Positions 51,945-60,972 of a stretch of 64,000 nt of DNA are shown here, piece by piece. The position numbers and the translations under genes were made by a program. Within the stretch, counting starts at the first letter, position 1. Each line of letters opens with the position of its first letter. Source of the DNA: Gordonia polyisoprenivorans. GTDB taxonomy: Bacteria > Actinomycetota > Actinomycetes > Mycobacteriales > Mycobacteriaceae. A model generated the notes under the pieces. That model saw only the letters and a list, made by a program, of their open reading frames with translations, was not told the origin of the DNA and did not search any database. Where the stretch lies: NCBI RefSeq assembly GCF_017654315.1, contig NZ_CP072203.1:992001-1056000 (forward strand). Direction: 5' to 3'.

Positions 51945-52916
51945 ATGGCATTGACAGAAGAAGGCATCATCGAGGTTCCGGGCATGTCGAGTCAGTGGGT
52001 CCGTCTCGGCAGCGGAGCCAAAGCGCACTACATGTTCGCCGGTGAGAGCGGTCCTGCGGTGGTCTTGCTGCACGGCGGACTTCCCGGTTCGTCGGGTTCG
52101 GCCGGCTGGCGTTACATCGCCGCCAACCTGGCAGAAAACGGCTTTCGCGTCTACTGCCCGGACATGCCGGCATTCGGCCTGTCCGATACGGCTGAGCAGT
52201 ACCGGCCGAAGGGGCTGCACGACCACACCGACTTCCTCCACGAGTTCGTGACGGCTGTCGGCCTGGACAAGTTCCATCTCTCCGGCAACTCGATGGGGTG
52301 CATGAACACCGTCTGCTACGTGACGGCCCACCCTGAGCGGGTGCTGAGCTACCTGTTGATCGCCGGAGACGTCGGCGACATCATGGAAGGCCTCGAGAAG
52401 CCGAAGGGCCGGCTCGAGCTGTCGGTCTACGACGGGACGAGGGACGGCATGCGCAACATGATGTCCTCCATCCTCCATCGCCCCGAGTCCATCAACGACG
52501 ACCTCGTCGAAATGCGTTACCAAGCGGCCTCGCGTCATGCGGAGTCATACCCCGCGTTCCTCCCGAATGTGCACGCGTTCGCAGGATTCAGGGAGTGGGA
52601 CGACGAGAACCTTCGCGCGCGGATGTCGACCAAGGGCCGCTTCGACAAGATGACCATCCCCGGCATCTACCTGTACGGCCGGCAGGACGTGCTCACCCCC
52701 GTCGAGTGGGGCTACATGCAGGAAGATCGTCTGCCGAATGTGCAGTTCTTCTACCCGGACGAGTGCGGACACCAGGGCCAGACCGACCGTCCCGACCTGT
52801 TCAACCCCGTCTACGTGGAGTTCTTCCGCGATGGACAGGTCTCGCGCGCGACGGCCGACGCTGCGGGCGTCTCCGACCGCCGCCCCGAAATCAAGGAGCT
52901 CGTGGCGCAGGCCTGA
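51945..52916 (+). CDS. Alpha/beta hydrolase, meta-cleavage product hydrolase type (paralogue 2)
   Basis: 323 aa with the same landmarks as paralogue 1: 'LLHGGLPGSSGSAGW', 'LSGNSMGCMNTV' (Ser), 'YGRQDVLTPVEWG' (Asp), 'ECGHQGQTDRPD' (His). It starts at ATG 51945 after agaggagag. It directly precedes the extradiol dioxygenase gene and should act on that enzyme's (decarboxylated) product. The two paralogues differ mainly in the lid segment (residues ~150-215), so they may accept different side chains. Confidence 0.87.
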   Translation: MALTEEGIIEVPGMSSQWVRLGSGAKAHYMFAGESGPAVVLLHGGLPGSSGSAGWRYIAANLAENGFRVYCPDMPAFGLSDTAEQYRPKGLHDHTDFLHEFVTAVGLDKFHLSGNSMGCMNTVCYVTAHPERVLSYLLIAGDVGDIMEGLEKPKGRLELSVYDGTRDGMRNMMSSILHRPESINDDLVEMRYQAASRHAESYPAFLPNVHAFAGFREWDDENLRARMSTKGRFDKMTIPGIYLYGRQDVLTPVEWGYMQEDRLPNVQFFYPDECGHQGQTDRPDLFNPVYVEFFRDGQVSRATADAAGVSDRRPEIKELVAQA

Positions 52917-52937
52917 ACAACCGGGCCTGAGCAACCG

Positions 52938-52972
52938 GGCTGGGACGGCGGCCGAAGACCGTCGTCCCAGCC
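52938..52972. terminator. Hairpin between hydrolase 2 and the extradiol dioxygenase
   Basis: ggctgggacggcgg (52938-52951) pairs with ccgtcgtcccagcc (52959-52972) with one mismatch, loop of 7 nt. It may partly end or attenuate transcription before the dioxygenase gene. Confidence 0.75.
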
Positions 52973-53028
52973 GTCGGTGCCGTGCTCGCGGCACCTGCAT
53001 ACGCGCACGTCAACGACAAGGAGTGACC

Positions 53029-54096
53029 ATGGCAGAAGTGCTCGGTCTCGGCATCACCCATTACCCCATGCTCGCCGCGAAGGATCCCTTCATGGCGAAC
53101 CTCATGAAGATGGTCCTGACGGATCCTGACATCCCGGCGGACCGCAAGGACCCCGCGAACTGGTCTGCGCTGGCACGGGAGGAGTGGTCGGACGATCAGG
53201 GAACGGCTGCCGCCGGCCGCCACCGCACCGCATTGCTTTCCGGACTCAGCAAGTGCCGTGAGGCGCTCGACGAGTTCGATCCCGATGTCGTCATCGTGTG
53301 GGGTGACGACCAGTACGAGAACTTCCGCGAGGAAGTCATTCCCTCGTTCTGTATCCTCGCCTACCCCGATACGGAGATCGACCCGTTCGGTGTCCTTGAG
53401 GTGTTGCGCGTGCCCAATGCATGGGACCTGCCGGACGGCCAGTCGTTCGTCATGCGCGGTGACCAGACCTTTGCCAAGAAGATTGCCAAAGACGTGTTGA
53501 CGAACGGAGTCGACGTCGCGTATTCGTACGAGCCACGGCCCGAAATCCACCATTTCCCGCATGCGTTCGCGAATACACAGATCTTCCTGGACTACGAGAA
53601 CGTGGGGCGAGAGTTCCCGTACCCCATCATTCCGATAGCCGTGAACTGCTACGGCGAGCACGTGATCGCGCGTCGCGGCGGAATCGCGCCCTTCTCGGAA
53701 ATTCTCAAGGGCGAGGACCTGGATCCACCCGGCCCGTCGCCCAAGCGCTGCTTCGAGTTCGGCCAGGCAGTGGGCAAGTCGCTGCGGGACAGCGACAGAA
53801 GGGTGGCCCTGGTCGCCTCGGCCAGCTGGTCGCACGCCTTCCTCAACGACAAGGACTGGCACCTGCGGCCCGATACCGAAGCGGATCGTGCTCTCTACGA
53901 CTCCATGGTGGCCGGCGACTTCGACGACTGGACGTCGAAGACCGTCACCGACATCGTGTCCGCGGGACAGCACGAGATGCTGAACTGGTTCTGCCTGCTG
54001 GGCGCAGTCAAGGAGCTGGGCCTGACGTTGGACTGGAGCGAGTTCATCGAGACCGAGGTACTCAACTCGAACAAGACGTTCGCCGTCTACCGCTGA
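53029..54096 (+). CDS. Class III (LigB-type) extradiol ring-cleavage dioxygenase
   Basis: 355 aa of the LigB superfamily. Probable Fe(II) ligands are His in 'LGITHYPML' (about residue 10), His in 'EIHHFPHAFANT' and Glu in 'CYGEHVIARRGG'. A late catalytic His region is 'SASWSHAFLNDKDW'. It opens a catechol-type ring next to the diol. Cumate, biphenyl and toluene pathways normally use class I (vicinal oxygen chelate) enzymes, so this class is notable here, whereas MhpB and the protocatechuate/gallate enzymes share it. ATG 53029 follows a short ribosome site (aaggag). Confidence 0.87.
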   Translation: MAEVLGLGITHYPMLAAKDPFMANLMKMVLTDPDIPADRKDPANWSALAREEWSDDQGTAAAGRHRTALLSGLSKCREALDEFDPDVVIVWGDDQYENFREEVIPSFCILAYPDTEIDPFGVLEVLRVPNAWDLPDGQSFVMRGDQTFAKKIAKDVLTNGVDVAYSYEPRPEIHHFPHAFANTQIFLDYENVGREFPYPIIPIAVNCYGEHVIARRGGIAPFSEILKGEDLDPPGPSPKRCFEFGQAVGKSLRDSDRRVALVASASWSHAFLNDKDWHLRPDTEADRALYDSMVAGDFDDWTSKTVTDIVSAGQHEMLNWFCLLGAVKELGLTLDWSEFIETEVLNSNKTFAVYR

Positions 54097-54102
54097 GTCG
54101 AA

Positions 54103-54134
54103 GGGGCGGTTGCCGCACGCGCGGCAGCCGCCCC
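54103..54134. terminator. Terminator after the extradiol dioxygenase
   Basis: ggggcggttgccgc (54103-54116) pairs with gcggcagccgcccc (54121-54134) with one mismatch around ACGC. It lies between convergent genes. Confidence 0.85.
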
Positions 54135-54158
54135 GAGACGTCTACCACCAGAACAGCC

Positions 54159-54998
54159 TCAGCCCCAGGGCGGCGGATCGGACAGAGTGCGCGGCACGAG
54201 CAGCTCGTGCTCGGGGGCACCGACGACGTACGACCGCAGATGAGCCGACAGCTGGGCCGTGGTGTCGCGCAGCGCAGCGTCGACCCGTCCACTGGCCGGT
54301 GCGTTCGGTCCGTAGTTGATCGCGATCGCACCGACCGCGAACCCGTTGACCACCACCGGTGCCGCTACCCCCTCGAGACCCATCTGTGCTTCGTTGTGCT
54401 CGCGCGCTATGCCCTCCCTACGGACGACGCGCAGGTGCTCGATCAAGTCGTCGGCATCGGTGATGGAGTGCGGTGTCATCTGATGTAGCCGAAGGGGTAA
54501 GAAGTCGGCCAGGTCGTCGAGGTCTTCGTAGGACAGCAGGGCCTTGCCGATCGCAGTGCAGTTGGATGGCAATCGGGCACCGATGCTCACGCGCGTCGAC
54601 GGCGAGTCCGCCGGTGCGAGCTTCTCGAGGTATACGACGTCGAATTCGCGTAGCACTGCGAAAGTGACCGTTTGTCGGCTCCAGCGTTGGAGCGCCACCA
54701 GATATGGGATTGCCTGGTCGCGCATCTTCGCGGCCGGGGTCGTCGCGCCCAGCTGCATGAGCCCGAGGCCGAGCTTGTAGCCGGAGCGGTGGTGCTCGAT
54801 GGCCCCGAGCTCGACCAGGCGCGCGAGCAACCGGTGGACCGTCGACTTCGGCAGACCCGAGGCGCGGGCCAGCTGACTCATCGTCATGACCCGCTCGTTC
54901 TGGTTGAACGCGTAGAGAACGTCGAAAGCCTTGGTCAGGATCGACGGTGTCTCCTTCGCGCCTACGCCGCCGGCCTGGGCGTCGGTCACTGATGTCAC
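54159..54998 (-). CDS. IclR-family regulator 2
   Basis: 279 aa. Winged helix at residues ~20-80 ('MTMSQLARASGLPKSTVHRLLARLVELGAI'), effector domain with 'IGARLPSNCTAIGKALLSYED' and 'GIAREHNEAQMGLEGVAAPV'. It differs clearly from IclR 1. It is divergent from the amidohydrolase-monooxygenase pair and probably controls that operon and perhaps the ring-cleavage genes convergent to it. Confidence 0.88.
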   Translation of the reverse strand: MTSVTDAQAGGVGAKETPSILTKAFDVLYAFNQNERVMTMSQLARASGLPKSTVHRLLARLVELGAIEHHRSGYKLGLGLMQLGATTPAAKMRDQAIPYLVALQRWSRQTVTFAVLREFDVVYLEKLAPADSPSTRVSIGARLPSNCTAIGKALLSYEDLDDLADFLPLRLHQMTPHSITDADDLIEHLRVVRREGIAREHNEAQMGLEGVAAPVVVNGFAVGAIAINYGPNAPASGRVDAALRDTTAQLSAHLRSYVVGAPEHELLVPRTLSDPPPWG

Positions 54999-55184
54999 CC
55001 CTGTCTACGCGGTCGAGCCCACTCGGAATGCCGCGTGGTACGCGTCACACAGGATAGCCCGACCACCCGCAGGACTACTCAGCTGCAGTTCTGCTCTCCG
55101 GAACGCTATCTCGTCGGGGCAGGTCGGGACTCCTTACGGTCGGACGACGCCGAACCCGCCGGACCGACCCCGAGGAGCTTGCCC

Positions 55185-56231
55185 ATGAGTCAGCCAGATC
55201 CGAGCATCGCCCGGTCGACCGTCGTGGATGCACACGCCCACCATTTCCCGTCCTCGCTGAGCGCTTTCGCCGCCACCTCGGGTGAGGTGCTGCCCTCTCT
55301 GATCGTCGACGGCGACAGGTCGGGGCGCATCATGATCGGTGAGCGGGTGTTCCGGGCCGTCGACTCGCAGCTCTGGGACGTCGCGCACCGCGTGCAGGCC
55401 ATGGATGAGGCCGGAGTACGGCTTCAGGTCGTCTCGCCGGTTCCGGTGATGCTCACGTACGGTGCGTCCGCGGAAGCCGCACAGGAGTACTCGGCTGCCG
55501 TCAACGACGCGCTCGCCGCCGACGTGGACACGTCGGGTGGGCGGCTGGTCGGTCTGGGGACCGTCGCATTGCAAAATCCGACCGGTGCCGCTGCCGAGCT
55601 CGAACGCTTGATGAGGGACCTCGGTCTTCGTGGCGTAGAGATCGGCACCACGATCGCCGGCACCGAACTCGACGATCCGTCACTGACGCCGTTCTGGGAG
55701 GCCGCCGAGCGACTGGGTGCGGCCGTCTTCATCCACCCGGTAGGTGGGGGCGGAGGGGCAGTTAGGCGCACCGGTCAGCTCTACGACTTCGGCATGGGCA
55801 TGCTGACCGATACCTCGATGGCCGCGACGGCACTGGTCTTCGGTGGCGTGCTCGAGGAGTTCCCGCGCTTGCGGATCGGTTTGGCCCACGGGTGCGGCGC
55901 GTTCGGCTGGGTCTACCCCCGACTACGCAAGGCACACGAGGTGTGGGGTTCCGGTCCGGTCGATGCCGTGGACGAGCGCATGCGATCACTCTGGGTGGAC
56001 ACATTGGTGCTCGATCCCGAACACCTGCGGCTCCTCGTGCACAGGTTCGGTGCCGACAAGGTCATGGTGGGCACCGATCACCCGTTCTTCCCTGACCTTT
56101 TTACCGCAGCAGGCTCGTTCGTCCGGGAGGCTGCGGGCGCACACATTCTCGACGACGATGTCGTAGAACGGATCCTCTCGGTCAACGCCACGGGGTTCCT
56201 TGGCCTGCCTGCGGTTTCCGCGACGGTTTGA
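55185..56231 (+). CDS. ACMSD-type amidohydrolase (probable decarboxylase)
   Basis: A 348-aa TIM-barrel metal enzyme of the Amidohydrolase_2 family. 'VVDAHAHHFP' gives the H-x-H metal ligands, with 'VFIHPVGG' (His), 'IGLAHGCGAFGW' (His) and 'MVGTDHPFFPD' (Asp). Family members such as ACMSD and gamma-resorcylate decarboxylase remove CO2 from an aromatic ring or muconic semialdehyde. Here it could decarboxylate the carboxylated ring-fission product before hydrolysis, the step done by an unrelated enzyme in p-cumate degradation. Start ATG 55185 after gaggag. Confidence 0.83.
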   Translation: MSQPDPSIARSTVVDAHAHHFPSSLSAFAATSGEVLPSLIVDGDRSGRIMIGERVFRAVDSQLWDVAHRVQAMDEAGVRLQVVSPVPVMLTYGASAEAAQEYSAAVNDALAADVDTSGGRLVGLGTVALQNPTGAAAELERLMRDLGLRGVEIGTTIAGTELDDPSLTPFWEAAERLGAAVFIHPVGGGGGAVRRTGQLYDFGMGMLTDTSMAATALVFGGVLEEFPRLRIGLAHGCGAFGWVYPRLRKAHEVWGSGPVDAVDERMRSLWVDTLVLDPEHLRLLVHRFGADKVMVGTDHPFFPDLFTAAGSFVREAAGAHILDDDVVERILSVNATGFLGLPAVSATV

Positions 56232-56261
56232 CGGATACGACGATCACGGCAGGATGGAATT

Positions 56262-57443
56262 GTGAACGCACACGAGGTCATCGTCGTCGGTGGCGGCCCG
56301 GTCGGGCTGATCCACGCTCTCGGTCTGGCACGCGCAGGTGTCGGCGTCACGGTGCTCGAAGCCGAAAACCAGGCCGGCACAACGCCAGGAGACCTCGTTT
56401 ATCACTGGAACGTACTGCCATGGCTCGATGGCCTCGGCATCCTCGACGACCTTCTCCGGGCCGGAAACAGCGAGCCGCATCAGTTCTATCGTGTCGGGTC
56501 CACCGGCGAGACGTTGACCTTGGACCTCGGTGTGCTGGCCGACGAGTCACCCTTCCCGTTCAACCTCCACGTCCGCCAGCACGAGGTGACGAGGATCCTG
56601 CTCGAGCACCTCGGCGAGTTCCGTGACGTGACGATCCTGCTGAGCTCGGCGTTGACCGATCTCGCGCAGGACGACGCCGGAGTGACCGTGACGTTCGACG
56701 GACCTTCGGGCGAGGTCACGCTGCGTGCCGGGTGGGTCGTGGGTGCCGATGGTTCACGAAGCGCAGTGCGACGACGACTCGGCCTCCCGTTCACGGGTAT
56801 AACCTGGCCGGAACGCCTCATCTCGGTCGAGATCGACGCAAATCTTGAGATGCTCGGCATGCACGGTGCCGGGTACGTGATCGACCCCCGCTTCGGGGCT
56901 ATCGTCGCGTGCATCGATCCCGGCTCTCGGTGGAGGTACATCTACGCCGAGGACAGGCTCTTGCCGGAGGACACCATCGGCGAGCGATTGCCCCGTGTCC
57001 TGTCGCACGCGCTCTCGCCCGAGGTCGCCGACGCGAGCTTCGACTGGGCGAACTATCGCATCCACCAGCGCGCGGCCGCAACGTTCCGCGTCGGTCGCGT
57101 CATGATCATCGGCGATGCGGCCCATCTCACCAACCCTGCGAGCGGTCACGGTATGTCCGGGGGCCTCTTCGACTCGTTCGCCCTGACCGAGGTACTAGCG
57201 GCCGTCGTCTCCGACAAGTCCGACGAATCGCTACTCGACCGGTGGGCCGAGGAGCGGCGCCAGAACTTCGTCGAGTACTCGTCACCGACATCGTCCGAGC
57301 GCAAGAAGTTCGTCTACAACCTGGAGGATGACGCAGCCGTCGAGCAGGAGTTCGCCCCGATGCGGCGCATCGCGGCAGACCCGGACCGAATGCGTGAGTG
57401 GTTCGCGCTGGCGAGGATGTTGGAGCCGCCGCGCTTCACCTGA
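56262..57443 (+). CDS. FAD-dependent aromatic monooxygenase (class A)
   Basis: 393 aa from GTG 56262. FAD motif 'VIVVGGGPVGLIHALGLARAG', the 'GADGSRSAVRRRLGL' DG motif and the 'MIIGDAAHLTNPASGHGMSGG' GD motif. The length is that of 4-hydroxybenzoate hydroxylase-like enzymes, while the wording is nearer to MhpA/UbiH-type ring hydroxylases. It hydroxylates a phenolic ring with NAD(P)H and O2, giving the cluster a second ring-activation route besides the Rieske system. Cotranscribed with the amidohydrolase (30-bp gap). Confidence 0.85.
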   Translation: MNAHEVIVVGGGPVGLIHALGLARAGVGVTVLEAENQAGTTPGDLVYHWNVLPWLDGLGILDDLLRAGNSEPHQFYRVGSTGETLTLDLGVLADESPFPFNLHVRQHEVTRILLEHLGEFRDVTILLSSALTDLAQDDAGVTVTFDGPSGEVTLRAGWVVGADGSRSAVRRRLGLPFTGITWPERLISVEIDANLEMLGMHGAGYVIDPRFGAIVACIDPGSRWRYIYAEDRLLPEDTIGERLPRVLSHALSPEVADASFDWANYRIHQRAAATFRVGRVMIIGDAAHLTNPASGHGMSGGLFDSFALTEVLAAVVSDKSDESLLDRWAEERRQNFVEYSSPTSSERKKFVYNLEDDAAVEQEFAPMRRIAADPDRMREWFALARMLEPPRFT

Positions 57444-57477
57444 GTTCTCCCTGGACTAGAGTCCCTCGTCGAGGGAA

Positions 57478-57503
57478 GGGTCGGGGCCGTCCGGCCCCGA
57501 CCC
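57478..57503. terminator. Bidirectional terminator
   Basis: gggtcggggcc (57478-57488) pairs perfectly with ggccccgaccc (57493-57503), loop gtcc. It separates the convergent monooxygenase and CoA-transferase genes. Confidence 0.88.
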
Positions 57504-57508
57504 GTCGA

Positions 57509-59863
57509 CTACTCGCCTCGCGCGGGCGGACGCTCCCCGATCGGCATGCCGAAGGGGGAATCACCGATCTTGCCGTCTTTACGAAGCCGCTGAATGCTCT
57601 CTGCGGTGTAACCAAGTTCGAGAAGGACCTCGTCGTTGTGTTCGCCGAATATCGGCGACGGCCGTGGGATGGCAAGGGCCGTGTCGGGCTGGCTCGAGAG
57701 CTTGACCGGCGAGGCGAGGTGCTGCTTGGAACCGTTGACGAAGTGCGTCACCTCGACGCTTCGGCCGCGAGCCTGCACTGCCGGGTGCTGATGAGCCTGC
57801 ATGCCCGACTGCATGATTGCAGCGGGGACGCCGGCGCTGCGCAGGAGTGCGACGAGTTCGCCCGACTGCCTGCCGCCGACAAAGGTGCCCAGGTCAGCGT
57901 CGATGGAATCGCGTTCGGCCAGGCGGCCGGCGAGCTCGACCCGACCGGCTGCCGTGGCCCACGGTGCGCCACCGGTGATGTCGGCGAGGGCGCGCCAGTT
58001 CTCGTCGGTGGCGATCGACACGGCCACCCAGGCTCCGTCGGACGCGCGGTACATGCCCTGGGGTGAGATGCCCGGGGCGTCGTTGCCTCGACGTTCGACC
58101 CGCACACCGGTGCGGCTGGAGGAGATGACGGCCTGGGCCGTCGTCTGGGGTGCGACGTCGCACAGTGACACCTCGATGGCAGCGCCGCGTCCGGTCGAGA
58201 TTTTGCGTCGGAGCGCTGCGAGAGCCACGAACGTGGACATATCGGCGGCGATTGGGTCGTACGCAGTGCTGGTCAGCAGGGGCTCGCCGTCCGGGTAGCC
58301 GGTCATGTCGCTGAGCCCTGAGGTGGCGTCGGCCGAGAACGTGAACCCGGGGAGGTCTTTCCACGGTCCGGTCAGTCCCCACGCGGGCAGCCGCATCACG
58401 ATGGCATGGGGCTGTAGGCGACGGATGCCTGCGACGTCGAACCCGGCCTTTTCCATCACGCGCGGCGAGAAATTCTCAAGCACGAGATCGCTCACCGCGA
58501 CCAGCCGCTCGACGATCTCGTGACCTTCCGGGTCTTTCATGTCGGCCGTGACCGACCGCTTACCCCAGTTGGTGGCCGTGAAGCTGGCCCCACGCTCCCA
58601 CAGATCGGGAGCGGTGGGAAGCGGACCGCCGAACCGCATCAGGTCGGGGCGGGTGACCGACTCGACCTTGATGACGTCGGCCCCGTACGAGGACAAGTTA
58701 CGGGTCACCAACGGTCCGGCCTGGAAGCTGCCGAAATCGAGCACTCGGATCCCCGCCAGCGGACGGGCCGGATCGGCATCGGTGCGCACGGTGCGCTCCG
58801 GTCGCGACCCCCAGTCGACGTCGTTGTCGCGGCCCGGCTCCGCCAGCACGCCGATCTGCCACGAATCGCCCTCGAGACGGAACGCGGGCCGCGGCTGCAG
58901 GAAGCCGTCGGGGTGAGAGACGAATGTGCCGCGGGTCGTGTACGGAGGCAGCTCGGGAACGGTCGCGGAGGTGGCGACCGGGACGATGGGCACGCGCGCC
59001 CTGGCCCCCATGTCGACGAGCTCGGCGACCGTGTATCGCTCGGTGAAGGAGCGGATCAGCGGTGTGAGCTCTGCTGTCAGGGCCTGCCGGTCCACGAGTT
59101 CGTTGAAACGGGGGTCCTCGAGCTCCGGGATGTTCGCCATCGCCTTGAAGTCGATCCACTGCTGCGGGGTCACGGACACCACACACGCCCAGCCGTCCGC
59201 GGCCTTCTCGATACCAGGAACCGCTGCTTGCGGGTAGGTGTACGGGGAATGGTGGTCGTGCTGCGAGAACACCCACGGGATCTGCAGGGTGCCGACCATT
59301 GATTCGAACTGCGAGATGTCGGCGTCGACGCCGCGTGCGCCGGCCTCGGTGGCGAGCAGGCCGCCGACGACACCGATCGCCGCGTTCAGGCCTGCGGTGT
59401 ACTCGCCCATGTCGATTCCGGTGTACACGGGAGGCCGGTCACCCGTGGGGTGCACGGCTGTGAGACCGCACTCGGCCTGCAGGGTGAACTCGGTGGCCGG
59501 TGCCGAAGGCGCTGCACCGTTCAGGCCGTAATCGGAGATCGACACCACGACGAGGTCGGGCTGCTGCTCACGGAGAGCTCGTACGGCCGCCAGGATCTCG
59601 GGGTCGTTTCCGTCGCACACCACGGCGTCGGCCCTGGACACCAGGCCCGGGACGTCGGACGAGATGTCGTGCAGCGATTTCAGCAGTACGGAGTGTTTGC
59701 CGCCGTGCAGGAAGGCCGCGAAGTCGTGATCCGCGGTATCGAGCTCAGGTCGTGCGTGCACCTCGACCCGAACGACGGTCGCTCCGGCATCGCGGAGCAT
59801 CTTGCCTGCAAAACTGGTCGAGACTCGGTCCCCAACCTCGAGCACGGTGACGTCATCGAGCAT
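57509..59863 (-). CDS. Two-domain class III CoA-transferase (CaiB/BaiF)
   Basis: 784 aa comprising two complete family III CoA-transferase modules in one chain. Module 1 begins 'VTVLEVGDRVSTSFAGKMLR' and module 2, at about residue 368, begins 'IRVLDFGSFQAGPLVTRNL'. Module 2 shows 'SGLSDMTGYPDGEP' and the C-terminal 'PSPIFGEHNDEVLLELGY'. Such enzymes move CoA between carboxylic acids, normally as intertwined dimers; fusion makes an internal heterodimer. It offers a non-ATP route to the CoA ester used by the acyl-CoA dehydrogenase pair. A truncated relative lies at 29009. Confidence 0.88.
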   Translation of the reverse strand: MLDDVTVLEVGDRVSTSFAGKMLRDAGATVVRVEVHARPELDTADHDFAAFLHGGKHSVLLKSLHDISSDVPGLVSRADAVVCDGNDPEILAAVRALREQQPDLVVVSISDYGLNGAAPSAPATEFTLQAECGLTAVHPTGDRPPVYTGIDMGEYTAGLNAAIGVVGGLLATEAGARGVDADISQFESMVGTLQIPWVFSQHDHHSPYTYPQAAVPGIEKAADGWACVVSVTPQQWIDFKAMANIPELEDPRFNELVDRQALTAELTPLIRSFTERYTVAELVDMGARARVPIVPVATSATVPELPPYTTRGTFVSHPDGFLQPRPAFRLEGDSWQIGVLAEPGRDNDVDWGSRPERTVRTDADPARPLAGIRVLDFGSFQAGPLVTRNLSSYGADVIKVESVTRPDLMRFGGPLPTAPDLWERGASFTATNWGKRSVTADMKDPEGHEIVERLVAVSDLVLENFSPRVMEKAGFDVAGIRRLQPHAIVMRLPAWGLTGPWKDLPGFTFSADATSGLSDMTGYPDGEPLLTSTAYDPIAADMSTFVALAALRRKISTGRGAAIEVSLCDVAPQTTAQAVISSSRTGVRVERRGNDAPGISPQGMYRASDGAWVAVSIATDENWRALADITGGAPWATAAGRVELAGRLAERDSIDADLGTFVGGRQSGELVALLRSAGVPAAIMQSGMQAHQHPAVQARGRSVEVTHFVNGSKQHLASPVKLSSQPDTALAIPRPSPIFGEHNDEVLLELGYTAESIQRLRKDGKIGDSPFGMPIGERPPARGE

Positions 59864-59953
59864 GGTATTTCCCTTTCGTCGGTGTCTGCACGATCCCCGC
59901 GCCGAAGCGCCCGACCCAGATGATGTTCCGGCCGACGGAACCAGTGGGCCCGC

Positions 59954-60142
59954 TCAGCGTGCGGTCGCCGTGCGGTTGTGTGTCGTGTCCGCCGTGCGGC
60001 GATGGTGGCGTCGGCGTCGGCGTCGACCAGCGCGACAGAGCTGTCGGAGCAGCTCTGCGTTCAGCGCGTTCAACTTATTCGGCCGGTTGAGCGTGAGGAT
60101 CACGACGTCACCGTCGCGTCGGATGTCGAGTGGGGTGGTCAT
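59954..60142 (-). pseudogene. Enoyl-CoA hydratase (crotonase) N-terminal remnant
   Basis: Starting at ATG 60142: 'LDIRRDGDVVILTLNRPNKL' and 'NALNAELL', the standard crotonase opening. The expected 'LVDADADATI' continues only in another frame, and after that the conserved oxyanion-hole block is absent. It is both frameshifted and truncated. It occupies the 330-bp gap between the CoA-transferase and the SDR gene. Confidence 0.75.
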
Positions 60143-60192
60143 AGGGACTCCTGGTGGCATGGTGTCGATAATTTTCGGAGCATGTGAATCGG

Positions 60193-60972
60193 TCATGGCG
60201 TGCTCCGTCGAGCCCCGCCGTCCATGTAGATGGCCGAGCCGTGGATGTAGCTGCACAGTTCGGAGCTGAGGAAGTAGACGACGGCGGCGACTTCCTCGGG
60301 CCCAGCCGCACGACCGGCCGGCACTTCAGCACCGGCCTCGGCGATCAGCGCATCGACGTCTCGGCCCGTGTCCTCGGCCGCAGCCCGGAACAGGTCGGCG
60401 GCGCGGTCGGTGCAAGTGAGGCCCGGTGCCACGACATTGACGAGGACGCCGTCGGCTGACAACTCGTCGCTCAGGGCTCGCGTGAGGTTGTGCACGGCGA
60501 CGTTGGCCAGGCTCGTGGGCAGGTTCGTCGAGGTGGGGCTGGCACCGGCACCGCCGGAGATGTTGACGATGCGACCCCACCCACGACGCCTCATCTCCGG
60601 CGCCACGAGCTGCGCCATCGTCAGGTAGCCGTGCAGCTTGAGTCGGAGTGCGTCGTCGATGTCGGACCGGCGGAGGTCGAGCACCGGACCCATCCCGGCG
60701 GAGCCCGCGCAATTCACCAAAATGTCGGGAGAGCCCCATGACTCGACGCAGGCGTCGTAGGCCCGACCACACCCGTCCTCGGTCGAGAGGTCGGCAGCGA
60801 CCGAGACAGCGGACCCCTCGGCCCGATCGACCACCTCGTCCAGCATCTTGCTGTCGCGGCCGACCACACACACCCGAGCGCCCTCGGCGGCGAGGGCCAG
60901 TGCGCTCGCGCGGCCGATACCGCGGCTGCCTCCCGTTACGAGTGCGATCTTTCCGGCCAGTCCCGACTGCAT
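60193..60972 (-). CDS. SDR-family protein lacking the usual catalytic Tyr/Lys
   Basis: 259 aa. Cofactor motif 'VTGGSRGIGRASALAL' (about residue 13), 'LVNCAG' (about 86), catalytic-type Ser in 'VNISGGAGASP'. At the place of Y-x-x-x-K it reads 'PTSLANVAVHNLTRAL', so both Tyr and Lys are replaced. The C-terminal 'SSELCSYIHGSAIYMDGGA' is normal. Related divergent SDRs are known in actinobacterial acyl-CoA and sterol pathways. It may act in beta-oxidation or dihydrodiol oxidation by a different mechanism, or be structural. Confidence 0.78.
   Translation of the reverse strand: MQSGLAGKIALVTGGSRGIGRASALALAAEGARVCVVGRDSKMLDEVVDRAEGSAVSVAADLSTEDGCGRAYDACVESWGSPDILVNCAGSAGMGPVLDLRRSDIDDALRLKLHGYLTMAQLVAPEMRRRGWGRIVNISGGAGASPTSTNLPTSLANVAVHNLTRALSDELSADGVLVNVVAPGLTCTDRAADLFRAAAEDTGRDVDALIAEAGAEVPAGRAAGPEEVAAVVYFLSSELCSYIHGSAIYMDGGARRSTP

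Noticed and set aside
53029..54096. Possibility that the ring-cleavage enzyme is a class I (VOC) dioxygenase as in cumate pathways
   Set aside because: The paired betaalphabetabetabeta modules and their H-x-E spacing are absent. The His-rich 'EIHHFPHAF' and N-terminal 'GITHYP' fit LigB-type enzymes.
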